This document shows positions 12,615 to 25,265 of a stretch of DNA of 64,000 nucleotides, piece by piece. How positions within the stretch are numbered: position 1 is the stretch's first letter; every line of letters starts with the position of its first letter. The notes beneath the pieces are model-generated. The model searched no databases and had not been told where the DNA came from. It saw only the letters and a program-made list of their open reading frames with translations. The translations under genes were made by a program, and so were the position numbers. Origin of the DNA: Diphasiastrum complanatum (lineage: Eukaryota > Streptophyta > Lycopodiopsida > Lycopodiales > Lycopodiaceae); NCBI GenBank assembly GCA_029204225.1, contig CM055113.1, forward strand, positions 21,103,798 to 21,167,797, in the 5' to 3' direction.

Positions 12615-13910
12615 ACATAAAAATGGCACTTGTACATAAACGTCGAAACCCATGTCGATGCATAAATTCCACTATCATGCCATAAGACAGAGATACAGAA
12701 ATCATACAAGTTTTCAAAATCAGGCTCCAAGATGTGTACATTGAGATACTGTAAGCCAAAACGCATTACCAGCTACTAAAAAAAGATTTGCTAAGGGCAG
12801 ATATATGGACTGCTAGAATTAGCTAGCTTCCTTTTAACTCACAGGAATAAGGAATAAGGTCATGTCATTAAGGTACAGATTCCAGGGCTGCCAAGATTCC
12901 ATGTTTCTAGGTTATCAATTGTGGAATCTGTACCGTTCAATCCTGATATGACAAATTGCAGCTACAGTGTGAATAAAATTGGACGTTCTATTGGAATGGC
13001 TTACTTTTTCTGCTGTGATGTAGCTCTTTGTACCAATAATTTGCTTGAAGATATTTGCGTCCTCCATCACCCTTATTTGCAATGCTTCTAAGATCACCCT
13101 TATTTGCAATGCTTCTAAGTAGTCCAATTCTTGTAAGAATGAATGATTTATAGTAGACCACATTGATCTAGTGCATGGTGGTTTATGACACCTTAGACAC
13201 TACTTTATGTTCTGATTTATCTGTTACGTTTTTTCAGTTCTTTACATTCATGCAATTATTTCAAATTCCATGTATCATGAATGTCTGTCACATGTGTCTG
13301 AGCAATAGCTCGATTTGGAGTGATTGTGTCTTCATAATAAACCACAAATAATTCTAGCTTTGTGCGGAATGATTCTTGCTGAAATCATAATAATCTACAA
13401 TAACTTTGAACCTTACTTTCGAGTGTTCATGATGCGCCATACTAGCTTTTCTTGAAAAAGCGAATATCATCCAAACCACACAATGAGCCAAGTAGAGTGC
13501 TTTAGCACTTGATAGCTCATTCTTGAGATTCATGACTGTTAACACTTCATCTCTAGGTTATGATTGCATTCAGATAGATAGGCACATTCTATCCTGCATG
13601 TTCTTTCAAAACTTGCATCTTAGCCATATATGTCTCCTGTATTTTACATAAGCCTCAGCCATGAGTTTCATATATTAGTCTGCTATACCTTTGTGTAAAT
13701 ATGGCGTACTGCACATAGTTTGATTATTTTTCAAGTAGACTATTTCTGAAACTCTAAATATGTTCCCACTATTTTAAAAAAAGTTTAGTCGACCAATTCG
13801 CAACACGGAGACGGTATACACACCACCGGCAAGTATTTGCACGACATGTGTCATGGCACATCAGCATGTTTGAACACATGTTGCGCGACACGTGTGTTAA
13901 TTTTTTGTCA
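12615..13910. other. REC8 3' flank, nothing else recognised
   Basis: This stretch should hold the REC8 3' UTR. I cannot place a poly(A) signal with confidence. Short open frames on the minus strand (12915-13163, 13354-13545) have no recognisable motif. A short duplication CACCCTTATTTGCAATGCTTCTAAG occurs twice near 13068-13120. Confidence 0.5.
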
Positions 13911-13913
13911 GCC

Positions 13914-14054
13914 GATCTGACATGTGGCCATGCATTGTTTTTCTTGGAACCATACTGACACGTGTCTGGCAGAGGGTATGGCCGACATGTTGCCATGCAT
14001 TGTTTCTCTTGAAACCCAAATGACATGTGTCAATGTGTACAAGAGAGGGTATGG

Positions 14055-14056
<2 letters not shown>
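13914..14056. repeat. Two-copy tandem repeat, unit about 70-75 bp
   Basis: The block GCCATGCATTGTTT...GACA(C/T)GTGTC...AGAGGGTATGGCC is present twice, about 13926-13983 and 13990-14056. The copies are roughly three-quarters identical by eye. The second leads directly into (CT)n. ACATGT/ACACGTGT words recur here and in the preceding 130 bp. Confidence 0.75.
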
Positions 14057-14103
<47 letters not shown>

Positions 14104-14232
14104 CCCCCTCTTTCTCTCTCCTCTTGCTCCCTTGGGCTCCCTCGTTGCTGCTGCTGCGCTGCTGCTGCCTCTGCTCCGCCTGCTACTGTCTCTGCTGCGC
14201 TGCTGCTGCCTATGCTCCGCCTTCTCTGCCTG

Positions 14233-14282
<50 letters not shown>
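14057..14282. repeat. Two (CT)n arrays flanking a CTG/CTC-rich duplication
   Basis: (CT)n lies at 14057-14100 and 14229-14282. Between them, a CTGCTGCGCTGCTGCTGCC...TGCTCCGCCT block of roughly 60 bp is repeated twice. Long open frames cover the block on both strands, but they are serine-leucine and arginine-glutamate repeats with no domain, so I do not call a gene. Confidence 0.85.
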
Positions 14283-14286
<4 letters not shown>

Positions 14287-16240
14287 GAATTTTTGTAACA
14301 AAATTAGCTTGCCAACGATCTACTATATGCTTCGATTCAGCATCTTTCTGTGACTCTATGATTTTTTTATATGTTATAAGCCAATATGCATTGATAGACA
14401 CATTTGCTATAGTATGACACATAGCAAATCAAAGCACTCTGGTGCATAAACTCTAATAGAGCCATAGCTTTTAATTCTGATACATTCAACTTGCATTCAT
14501 ATACGATCCTAAAACAAGATTTATTTTTATTTATTGATGGAGAGAATTTCTAGTATTCAAGCCAAAGTCTTCTAGCTTTCGCCACCATCTCTCCAACAAT
14601 TTGCTATTAGAGCAATTTGGTATAAGAAGCACGTATTATCATATTATGATTCTATTAGTTTGATAGAATAATTGTTTTCTTGTTATGATATTACAACTAT
14701 ACTATTTAACGCTTTCACAAGTTGCACTTTATAGTTTTTGTGTTTGGTTATGTAATTAAGAGTTTCAAACTTGATGATTTCAAGGTTAGAATTAAGTAGA
14801 TTCAAATATATCAATTTCTTTTAATATTTGATTTGACTTTGATAGACATAATACTTGCACCAAGGAAAATCATTCCAGCTATGTTTTTCCCAACATGACA
14901 ACGGGTCTTTCCATGTACAAAAGCATTCCCTAACCCAGAATGGCACTCTTTATATGCTTCACAATTTTACGTAAAACCTCGTCACCATGTTTCAGCTTCT
15001 TTCAAATTTTGCCTTGCAAATGCCCATATGCTCTTTTGCATCGTGTTTGTGTCCTTGTACATCTCCTCAATTTTTCTCTTTTTAGCAAGAAGAAAATACA
15101 AAAGTACTACTAATATATTAAGAACAATATGTACGAACTTGACCCAACTAATGGTTTGTAAAAAAAGCTTAACTTTGGATACATGGTTTTCAACCTTGCT
15201 CTCTTGCTTATCGTTATGTGCTATATTATAGAGGAGGGGGAAATCGTTAGCCTTTCCAGAGCTTTGCTAGATTTGAGAAGTTAGGCCCAAAGGGTGGTAC
15301 CTCGAAGGGAATTGGAAAAAGTCTCAAGAGTTGAGAGGGGATTTCACCCCTAAGAACACAAGTCTCTAGTTAGTGGGAGTCGCAAAGATTTTTTCTTATG
15401 TGTCATTTGATCTTTCACCACTTTGGATTAGGCTCAGTCGTCGGTTTGGGAATGTTTTGATTTGTTTATCAATGCCATCACCTTGTTTCATCACCATCAT
15501 GAATAATCATAAGCTCTTAAGAGCTTAATTGAGTCCAATCCATGAAATTCAAAGGGTGAAAAATATGAAATTTAGATTGAAGGGCAAAGGTAAAAAAACA
15601 ATGACTCGATGCTAGAAGAAACGAAAGTGTGTAGCATTTCAAAGTTTTAATGTTGACCTTGAACTAAAATTTCTTAATATAATGCTACTACTAGTCTTGA
15701 TAGGAATTGGGAAATTTGAGAAGTACCAATAGCTTTGGTCATGTTTATGGTGTCATCTCACAAGTTTTGAGACATCACATCCATACATTCAATGCATTGA
15801 GTTGTATGTCACACGTCATCTCACAATTTTTGAGACATCCCATCCATATATTCAATGCATCGAGTTGTATGTAATATGATGATTTTCAAGTATCAAAAGT
15901 TGAGTAAGTACATCAATTACTATGTGTTTAAAAAATCAAGGCAAGGGCATTACATTTGTAAACGCCATGGGCTTTACGATCATAAGGCCTCCTATTGTAT
16001 ACAGCAAATTTTGTGTGACATAATTTCCTATAAAATACAAAAAACAAAAAACAAAAAATCAAAGGTCTTTATGAACTAGATAATGTGTGTTTTGGAGTCA
16101 CATTGTGGTATATAATGGTGAGTTATCTTGTCGAGCCACTCTCGCCAACGAGCCCCAATAGCCGCAAGACTAGAGCACGAGCCATTAAATTTCTATACTA
16201 TGCCAATAAACACATCATCGAGCATAATGTGTCACAAAGA
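14283..16240. other. No recognised feature
   Basis: AT-rich sequence with scattered stops in all frames. A 60-bp direct duplication is visible: ...CATCTCACAA(G/T)TTTTGAGACATC near 15750-15780 and again near 15818-15840, followed each time by CCATA(C/T)ATTCAATGCAT. At 14592-14615 the text CAACAATTTGCTATTAGAGC resembles a badly mutated LTR end plus Met-tRNA primer site, but this is too weak to call. Confidence 0.4.
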
Positions 16241-16249
16241 CTTAACATA

Positions 16250-16690
16250 CTTTAAATGTGGGACCCACAAACACTTTCAGACTACTCCAAGAGGGCTTAA
16301 AATATGTAGTGCCACAAATGCCTTAGAACAACTCAAATAGGCTCTTGCTCTTAAGAATATTGGGGCCACAAACACTCTCTGACTCTTAAGATATGTGGGG
16401 CCTACAAAACCCTTAGTAAAACTTCAAGAGGGTTCTCATCTTGGAATATATGGGGCTCACAAACACCTTTAGAGGACTCCAAATTGGATGCTACTCTCAA
16501 AATGTGTGGGGCTCATAGACACCTCTAGATGATTCTGATTTAGAGTTGCATCCTCGAGGGCTATGCATTTTCAAGATTTCATTAGTGGGGGCTCCATGAT
16601 TTCAAGATCCATTCATAAGAGCTACGTGTTTTTAACATTCCATCCGTGAGGGCTATGTGTTTTCAACATTCCATATGTGAGGGTTGATTT
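16250..16690. repeat. Diverged tandem repeats with GGGGC(T/C)CACAAACAC cores
   Basis: A core like TGTGGGGC(T/C)CACAAACACC recurs at about 16257, 16359, 16397, 16450 and 16506 with variable spacing of about 50-100 bp. A second set, ...GAGGGCTA(T/C)GTGTTTTCAACATTCCAT, repeats from about 16555 to 16690. Such decayed arrays are common in the 3' non-coding part of plant LTR elements. No coding partner is identifiable here. Confidence 0.6.
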
Positions 16691-17189
16691 TTTTAGAGCT
16701 AAAATTATAGCCAATCATGTAGGGAACATCATTATGCCCTAGGCAATGATGGTGTCCAAAGTCAATCTGGACTGTCCATTTATTTAAGATGTGAGGTGAC
16801 GTACATCACGGTGACAAGAACAATTATATTGTTAGCGAGAAATTTGGGTTGAGCAAGCCTTGAGGTATGATTGCCCAAGAGGTGTCTCACTCATCTTTGC
16901 TAAGATCTTTCTCTTATTTTTTTGATACGAGTGGTACAAGCTCATTCAGTCCAAGTTCACAGTTCAGTTCATGATCTTTATTTGTTTAATCTAGTTATGT
17001 ATATTCCACACAACTAACTCAATGAGCGAACTAACAAGCTATCTATCATAACAACTCTGTCTACAATGCCTCAAATTGTTCTGAATAACAAGTTAGATCA
17101 ATCATCTAATGAAATTTGCTTTGTTGTAGAATCTCTTGCTCCCTACTTCAATTTCCAATGAAATAGTAAGTAGTACACATCCCATTTTA

Positions 17190-19791
17190 CACAAGGCTAT
17201 TAAACAAAATGAACACTATATGCATCTACTTTTCATAAATAATCACCTTGACATTGTTTCCAAGGCTTGCACCCTATGCACTAGCAACTTGGTGACATCG
17301 GTCCCCCTCTATTGTAGTGTAGAGCAAACAATGAGTTTGTTTTATTGAGGCACATTCCTTTCACAAGAAGTCCAATCATCAAGGGTTGTTTGTCATGCCA
17401 TGTTTCTTGGAAAACTGGGACTTCCTTTAGTACATGGACATAAAGAGGTTTGTCTATTTTGTGACTAGAGGCCATAATGTCTAGGAAGTTTTGATGATCA
17501 CCGAACTTCATTACGAAGGATCGATGTACTTTATTACATTTATCGATTATTTTTCTTGATGAACTACTGTCGTGTTCATCAAGAACAAATTAGAAGAATG
17601 TCTGTGTTTTCAACAATTAAGACGACAATCTGAAACCTAGATAGGAAGGAACATCAAAGCTCTATGCACAGATGGAGGCCGGGGAAAGTTCATTTTGAAT
17701 GCTAAGAATGACTTTCTAAGCGAATATGGGATTCAAAGAAAATACTCTTTGAGCTACAACAAAACATAGTAGCCAAGAAAGCATCAAACTCTGTTGAGTT
17801 TGCAAGATCCATGTTAATTGCTGCTAATCTTCCAAATAGATTCTGTTCAGAAGCAATTGCACCAACCTGTTACATTCATAATTCATAATCATTGCAATAC
17901 AAAGGCCGTCAACAACAAAACCCTTGAGGAGGTTTGGTCAATACAAATCTATCTGTAGATCACCTACGAGTCTTCAGATGTGTATGCTACACTCAAATCC
18001 CATCTGAGCTAGTACCAAGGCTATATTTCTTGGATATCCATCAAATCATAAGGCCTACAAGATCTTTGATCTAGAATCTAATAGACACTTATTCGCAGAG
18101 ATGTAGTCTTCCTAGAAGACAAATTTCATGATTTCAATATGAAGAAACATAAATTTATCTCTGATTCCAATGTCGAACTATCGAAATACAACCTAGTCTC
18201 GCTTCCACTTATGCACCTTGTCATCCCTCTTTTGAGTTAGATCATGATGAACAACCGAATGTTCGAAGATCTACTTGAATGGCACATCCACAAGAAGGGT
18301 ATACTCCTCAAGCCTTTTGGAGAACAATAGAGGAGCCACTCATTGTTCATGATGCACTATCTAATGCAGATTCTGACATGTGGAGAGTAGTGATGGATAA
18401 TGAATACAATTCACTAGTCAAGAACCAGACTTGGACTCTTGTCAAACCACTACCAAAAAGGAAGATCATCAATTGGAAGTGGATCTTTAAGAGAATACAA
18501 CTCCGATGGCTCAATTTTGAAATGGAAGGCAAGACTCATAGGCAAAGGCTACTCACAAGTACCAAGTATCAACTATACAGAGACCTTTAGTCATGTTGAC
18601 AAACTTGCATCTATTCGAATCTTGTGTAGTAGCAGAAGACCTCCAAGTACATTAGATGGATGTACAAACTGCATTTTTGAATGGTTTCATCCATGAAGAT
18701 ATCTACATGCAACAACATGAAGGTTACATTGTCGAAGGCCTTGAAGATAGAGTCTGTAAGATTCGTAAAGCTCTTTACGGGCTCAAGTAGACACCTAGAC
18801 CTAGTTTGAACAAATCAATGGCTATCTGTTGTAGATCGACTGACTCGAATGTCTATATCAAATATGATGGTTCTAATACATAATTATTGCACTTTATGTA
18901 GATGATTGTCTGCTTTTAAGCAACTTACCTCTGTTAGAAATAAGTAAGTCAAATCTTTCTAAGGCATTCGACATGACAGATTTAGGACCAGTTCATTATT
19001 TAATTGACATTCAGATCTTCCATGATCGAACCAAGAAGATATTCTTTTTAAGCCAACAAAGGTATCCACAAAAAATTCTGGAAAAATTTGGAATGCTCGG
19101 ATAAAAGCCATTTGACTTGCAGATGGATCCAAGACTTTAGTAAAGATATGCATCCTTCGACACTTGTTGAGATTTTCAACATGAAGAACTATCCATACCA
19201 CTCGCTTATCATCTCATTGATGTATGTGATGGTGTGCACCAGCAGACCCAAACTGGCATACACAATTAGCACACTTTCTCAATTAATGTTGATCCAAGAA
19301 TCCAATATTGGAAGCACTCAAAAGAGTGATGAAACACATTCAAGCGACAAAACTTAGACACTAGGAAGTCTACTCCTGGATAGTCTGCACTCGAAAATAG
19401 CAAAAAATAGAGCTCAATCTCATTATTCTCAATTGAAGTCAAATATCTAGCAGCAACACAAGCAACTAATATAGTTATATGGTTGAGGTTTCTTCTACAT
19501 GATCTAAACTTTGGAAAAATCGACCGAACTACCATCTATTGCGACAACATCAACTGCATATAGCTTGCTCTCAGTCCTAGATTTCATTCTAGGACTAAAC
19601 ATATAGATATTCAATTTCATTTTGTTCAAGAGAAAGTACATTTAAAACATGTAGAGCTAATTTACTACTCAATAACTCAAATGGTAGCCGATATTGTTAC
19701 CAAGGCTGTGCCCAAGGATAAGCATCTTTTGTTCAAAAAAAATGCTAAATTTAAAGTTTATCTAAATGTTTGAAGTCAAATTAAAGGGGAA
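17190..19791 (+). pseudogene. Ty1-copia gag-pol relic (integrase, RT, RNase H), 5' truncated
   Basis: Broken + strand frames follow the copia order. The integrase end reads EFARSMLIAANLPNRF (near 17800), DHLRVFRCVCYTQIPSEL (near 17960) and NHKAYKIFDLESNR (near 18045). RT starts at DALSNADSDMWRVVMDNEYN (18345-18405), then LVKNQTWTLVKPLPKRK, then KALYGLK (18765). The RNase H part includes TSRPKLAYTISTLSQLM (19235-19290) and DIVTKAVPKD (19690-19720). Stops and frameshifts are numerous. The purine tract TTAAAGGGGAA at 19781-19791 abuts the 3' LTR. No 5' LTR, PBS or gag was found upstream. Confidence 0.88.
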
Positions 19792-20747
19792 TGTTGGAAT
19801 TTTAATTCTACTTTGACCATTCAATCCAGTTGCCAACTGTATTTGTTACCAGCGAGTTTTTAGGTGTCCACGATAGAGTCCTAGACCTGGTAATTTACTC
19901 GGGAACCTGTTACAGTTGAAGAACCTATACAAATACATGCAAATTTGAGACAAGGTTCGCGACAATCAACCAAATAAGTCAAAGATTCAAAATACAGTTG
20001 ACACCTCCAACAAATCATCCTTCGATAGTTGACAGTCCCTCGACTTGACAATATGTCGATAGTTGAACTATCGATCATTCACTATTTGAGCCTAACGACA
20101 AAGCTAACGTCTTGAGCCACTGTTACTACTATCGACACTTCATGCCCACTTTTCTATACTATCAATCAAAAGGTTGATATGAAATAGAGTAACTATAATG
20201 TGTACATAGACAGAGTTAGATTTTTATTCTGTAGAGAATGGATGAATCAGTCATTATAGATTTATCGATCTATCTAATCAGCAGTATCACACTAGTGACA
20301 CTCTTACTGTTTTTGTCTAGCATTATTCTAAATCGATCTTCTAGGCATGTATACTGATAAGTATATTTATTTACAAAAATCTTATGTGCATTTGTGCATC
20401 TTTAATATACTCTATGTTCTTCAAATCAGTGTATAACGTGTGAATGGTTATTGTTGTTTCTACTTTCTGAATGTGAATCGAATGCTCGTTATCTCCTTGT
20501 GTGTCTTATCGGCTAAGTCAAAAGAGCAGAATCACGCTATCCTTGACATCTTCAAATTCTGTATCTATGGTTGTCTAAGACACCTATTGTCTCATTGATT
20601 AATCAGTTGGTTCTATTGTGGCAAATGATCTAAACATGATGCTCTAGTTTCTCTAAGTCTTCTGCAATGATATTGAACGTGATAGTCCGACAATGTCTCT
20701 CAACACTTTGAGCTGTCGCGATCTTTCGCACCTCCTCATTTTCAACA
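19792..20747 (+). repeat. Copia 3' LTR (956 bp)
   Basis: It begins TGTTGGAATTTTAATTC directly after a polypurine tract and ends ...CATTTTCAACA, giving TGTTG/CAACA termini. A reverse-oriented homologue occupies 21656-22571; both share ...GGTGTCCACGATAGAGTCC (CACAATAG in the other copy) near the start and CGATCTTTCGCACCTC-like text near the end. The base following is CCAAG. The matching 5' target-site copy is missing because the element is 5' truncated. Confidence 0.85.
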
Positions 20748-21650
20748 CCAAGTATGAAGTCGAGATTTTCAATTTTCTTCACGATTTTGATTTTGGACAC
20801 CCATTGCTTAATTGAAATGCAAAATGCCTCAAAGATACTTTAATTACCAACTATTTTGATCATCTTCATAAATCCACATTGTTCTTGCTTCACATCCACC
20901 ATTTCATGCATCAACAAGCTAAATTGTGGTTGTTGTGGATTTGATTCCTCTGTGATAAAGAGATTTTCTTTATGCTCATTCACTTTGAAAACAAGTTTAT
21001 TTACAAAATGAAAAAGTTAAGTTGACTATAATTTTTTGAACGTAGTTGTGAATCTTCTTCACAATCATGGCAAAGATATCAACTCCTTTGTCTTCCATAG
21101 CCATTTGAAGTAGCAATGAGGGCAACTATATTCATAGGCCGTAATTGCCCCTAGAGCAAACAAAAATTTGCTCTTTCATGCTTACCATACACTTTGGTTC
21201 AATTTTCAAAAGTAACGATGTATAGATCTAAAATTAACATCTATTTTGGTCATATTTTTATAGATGTTTTGAAACAAATGGGCACTTTCCACATTCTTCT
21301 TTAGATCAAAGGCCTTTTCAAGCACTGCAATTATCATGACTCTAGTTGTTGCAGGACCTTCATCATGATTTGTGTTTGGATTTGACTTTACTATAGTTCA
21401 TGTTGAAAATAAGAAAGCAAATTTTTTTTTTCAATTGGAAGCAATTTTTCATGGCTCCTCTTGCCGATCTTGTCAATAGATCTTCTCACCATAGACTCGA
21501 GTCATTCATGTTCATAAGAAACATAGTCGCTTTCGCCATGTTTCTTGGATATTGTCTTAAAGGCTTTGGACTCTTATCCTATTTCTAAAATTGAACTTTT
21601 GTTTTGCTAAGTGCTGCATCATATTTCAATTTTCTTTTCATTTAAGCCCT
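20748..21650. other. Spacer between two inverted LTRs, no recognised feature
   Basis: About 900 bp between the copia 3' LTR and the inverted solo LTR. No domain motif, splice structure or terminal repeat was seen. With the flanking LTRs, it forms the loop of a nearly 1-kb-arm inverted repeat. Confidence 0.5.
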
Positions 21651-21655
21651 CTTGG

Positions 21656-22571
21656 TGTTGGGAAAATGAAAGAAGGTGCAAAAGATCACGACAGCTCGAA
21701 GTGTCGAGAGACATTGTCCAACTGTCACATTCGATAGTGCTTCGAAAGACTTAGTGAATTAAGAGCATCATCTTTAGATCATCTGTCACAATAGAACCAA
21801 TCACTTGATTGATGAGTTAGTATGTGTCAAAAACAACCATAGATATTCGAAGGCGTCAAGGACAGCCGTGATTATGCTATTTCAACTCAATCAATAAGAC
21901 ACACAAGGAGATAATGAGCATTCAATTCACAATTGAAAAGTAGAAACAACAATAACCATTCAAACATTGTACATCGATTTGAAGAACACATAGTATATTA
22001 AAGATGCGCAAATGTACACAGGATTGTTGTAAGGGAATCTTATCAGTATACAAGCCTAGAAAAACAATTTAGAATTGAACGATAGTGTAGGATACAACAA
22101 CAAGAGTATCGTTGGTGCAATACTTTTGATCAGATAGATTGGTACATCTATTTTCTGATCATTTCATCCCCCTTTGAATGATTATCTAACTCTGTATATG
22201 TGCACATTACAATTACTCTATTACACGTCAACCTTTGGGTTGATAGTACAATAAAGGGGGCGTGAAGTTTTGTTATTAGTAATGGTGGTCCTTGGGACAT
22301 GAACTGTCGCCGATAGATCGAAGTAGGAATCTTGTCGATAATTTGTAGTGACTCTGGTAGTTCGATTGATGGTGGACTGTGCCCAATAGTTCGGTGATGG
22401 TCAATACTTCACGAGCATCTCAAGAACTTGTGTGTATTTCTTCAGGTTGTGGCAGGTTCTCGAGTACATAGCCAGGTCTAGGACTCTATTGTGGACACCT
22501 GAAAGAGTAGCTGGTAACAGATACAGTGACAATTGGATCACACGATTTGATGTGGAATCAAAATTCCAACA
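21656..22571 (-). mobile_element. Solo LTR of the same copia family, with 5-bp target-site duplication
   Basis: On the minus strand it starts TGTTGGAATTTTGATTC (complement of the end at 22571) and finishes ...CATTTTCCCAACA (complement from 21656). It is flanked by CTTGG at 21651-21655 and again at 22572-22576, a clean 5-bp target-site duplication. No internal region lies between the flanks, so it is a solo LTR left by LTR-LTR recombination. It is homologous, in inverted orientation, to 19792-20747. Termini and duplication were read directly. Confidence 0.92.
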
Positions 22572-22576
22572 CTTGG

Positions 22577-23768
22577 CACTATTCTTATGTACTTTTATTT
22601 CTCTATTGTTGCCAATTGACTTGAGTTTGCCAATGCAACCATTCTTTTGCACTAAATGACCTTCAACAATCTTTTTTTCCTTGATCTTGAACTTCTACTT
22701 CGCTTGGAAATAGTATAGGTGACAACTTTCCTGATGACTATTATTCTTCACCACTTTTTGTACTTCTAATTCATCTTTTGACGTGTTGATGAAAAATCGT
22801 TGGAATCACTCACGATTCAATTGTGCAAATGCTATTAAATATGGATATAAATCATGAAGATGATTATAAAAAATGCGAAGATCATGGTAAGATATGGAAA
22901 AAAGATAAAGAGAAGGTAGACATAATAATAAATGAACATAAATATTTTTCTATTTTTTTTTTAGAACTAGACAATTGACTAGTTTTTGATCTAAGAGCTA
23001 GTTATTTGCTAGAGCTATAATTTAACTAGTCAAAATGTTCAGGCTACTCAAGATGTAATCTTTGTAGCTTACATGATTGGGTATGATGCACCAATTCAAG
23101 GCAAATTTACATATCATTACAAATACAACCCTTTATTCAATATTTTAATTACTCTAGTTAGAACTTTTTAAGCAACAATATCAATATAGTAAGAACCTTT
23201 GGTAATTATTGAAAAGTTTAACGAGATAATGAAAAACATATTTCAAGAGTTATTAATGGAATCCAAATCAAAGATGGATTTGATAGAGAGATGGTTGAGA
23301 AATGAACTCAACAACTAATGAGAATTTATAATCAACAAAACAACAGGGTTGTTCATGATTACAATCATAAAATTACTATAAAAAAATTCATTGTTGATGC
23401 CAAGTCCATTGACATTAAAAAATGGTAGGACAGTTGGATTATTATTTTATATTGTTTGTTATAGATCTGATGCAACTAAGATCATTTATGCTATTGTCGA
23501 ATTTGAAGTGACAGCTTATAGGCAGTGAAAAAGAAGGAAAAATATTACAGTCACTTGGTAGAGTGCGCAATGAAAAAACAAATTAAGAAGTATTCAAGAA
23601 TGCTTGCATAAGTACTTCTAAAAGTCCATCCAAGGAGCTTTAACAATGGATGAAATATGCCTTCAATTCAAAATAAACTTTTGAATTGTGGAGCTTGACT
23701 TTTGCCTACCTTCATTAAAATGAACTATTTATGAAGATCTAGGGTTTATAAGTTGATATTGGAGCTAA
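22577..23768. other. No recognised feature
   Basis: AT-rich and stop-rich. Weak + strand fragments near 23190-23520 (for example NEIMKNIFQELLMESKSK) look like old coding sequence, but I cannot assign a family. Confidence 0.4.
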
Positions 23769-24607
23769 TGTGACATCTGTGAGAAATTGGCAAAAATCTA
23801 GCTTGGTATTCCTATGTTAGAAATTTGTGAGTGAATCTCACATGTGTGGATGATGTTCTCACGTGTGGAGAGTTGTAAAATAATTAAAAAATCTTTGTTA
23901 TAGAGGTCTCATATAGTTTCAAAGTCAAGCTTCTAGTCGTCATTAGTAGATTGAGCCATTTTTGGCTTTAGAGGTCAATTAGTGAAGTACACTTGTTTTG
24001 TCATTATTAGGCCAAAAGCATAAGTAGAAAACTCAAGCTAAATAGGTTCTTGACAAGTGTCTTTAGTTAGTTTGATGTTTGACAAGTCAAAGTTCAAGAG
24101 GTCCAATAGAATTAAGAGGTGGAAGTACCATTGGTCCAATAGGATTTGAGATATGCTTGAGAATGGTCCAATAGAATGGAGAGATGGATGGATCAATGGT
24201 CCAATAGGACTAGGAGGTTGTAAATATGAGGTCCAATCATGTTTTTGCATTGTGTTAGCTCGTGGATCTATAGTATCAATGTACTTCTCACTTTGATCTA
24301 ATTGATTTGGAGATTGTGTTGATTTTGAGTCTAAGTGATTTTCTAGCATTCTCTCTCTACCCGAGAGCTATTGGTAGCATTCTCTCTCTACCCAAGAGCA
24401 AGCTAATTTCTACTTACTTTTTACTTTGGATCACTTCTCACACGTGTGTACCTACTTTGGAAGTGAGTTAATGCATGTAGAAGTGTGTTTTTGCCATAGA
24501 TGTGAAGATAGATCTTGAATGTCAATCTAGTCTTGATCATTGTGCATCCACACACCTTAGGAGAACTTAATCACACTTTGTGGACACTCCACACGTGTGA
24601 AATTAAG
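23769..24607 (+). repeat. Probable 5' LTR of the gypsy-type element
   Basis: It ends just before TTGTATCAGAGCC (24609-24621), a one-mismatch form of the plant initiator-Met primer site. A plausible start is TGTGACATCTGTG at 23769. The interior has a repeated GGTCCAATAG word (about 24090-24235). Near the end it carries TTGTGGACACTCCACACGTG, closely matching the same position in the LTR at 61215-62082. The exact termini are uncertain. Confidence 0.6.
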
Positions 24608-24608
24608 A

Positions 24609-24621
24609 TTGTATCAGAGCC
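24609..24621 (+). promoter_or_regulatory. Retrotransposon primer-binding site (initiator Met tRNA)
   Basis: TTGTATCAGAGCC differs by one base from the canonical TGGTATCAGAGCC. It lies 3' of the inferred LTR and 5' of gag-like coding sequence. Confidence 0.7.
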
Positions 24622-25265
24622 TACCTGAGGTTACCATGCATTTTCATCCATTAGTGTGAAAATTTTCTACCAATATTGAGCTAGAAATTGTCAAGATCCA
24701 TTTTCCTAGCTATCTTGTTCAATTTTGGATCAAAAGAGATCAATAGGGCATTGATTGGGTCTGACCTGTTTTACTTTTTCCAACTGTTAAGGCATTTTTG
24801 AGTTCCAATTTTTTTCGAGTTCTCCAATTTTTGATTTTTTGAACTTTCCAATTTTTGAATTTTTTCGAAGTTTCTACATTTTCAAATTATACAAGTTTTC
24901 TAGTTTTTCGATTTTTGAGTTTTTTCGAGTTTCTCAACTATATCTATATTTTAGAGTTTCTGGCATTTTTCTCGACTTTTTTTTGACTTTTTCAGAATTC
25001 TTCAATAAGCTAGACTGAGGAATTGTAAAATATATTTTAAATAATATATAAAAAAACAAACAAAACAATAACAAAAAAAAATTCACCTAGTTCTCATTGC
25101 CGATTTACCCGAAGAACTTATGGATGAATTCACACCATCCAATCATCCAAATGATGAGAATAAACCCTATCACCTTCGATCTCAGATTCAACAAGACCCT
25201 AGACCATCAAGATGGACCCCTAACCCTGATGATCAACCTGTTCACCATGCTCACTATACCGTCTG

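Noticed and set aside
13897-14301. 134-codon frame with alternating low-complexity blocks
   Set aside because: Made of (GA)n complement plus a duplicated CTG-rich block; no domain.
14592-14615. Degraded LTR end and PBS (CAACAATTTGCTATTAGAGC)
   Set aside because: Too many mismatches and no LTR partner or gag downstream.
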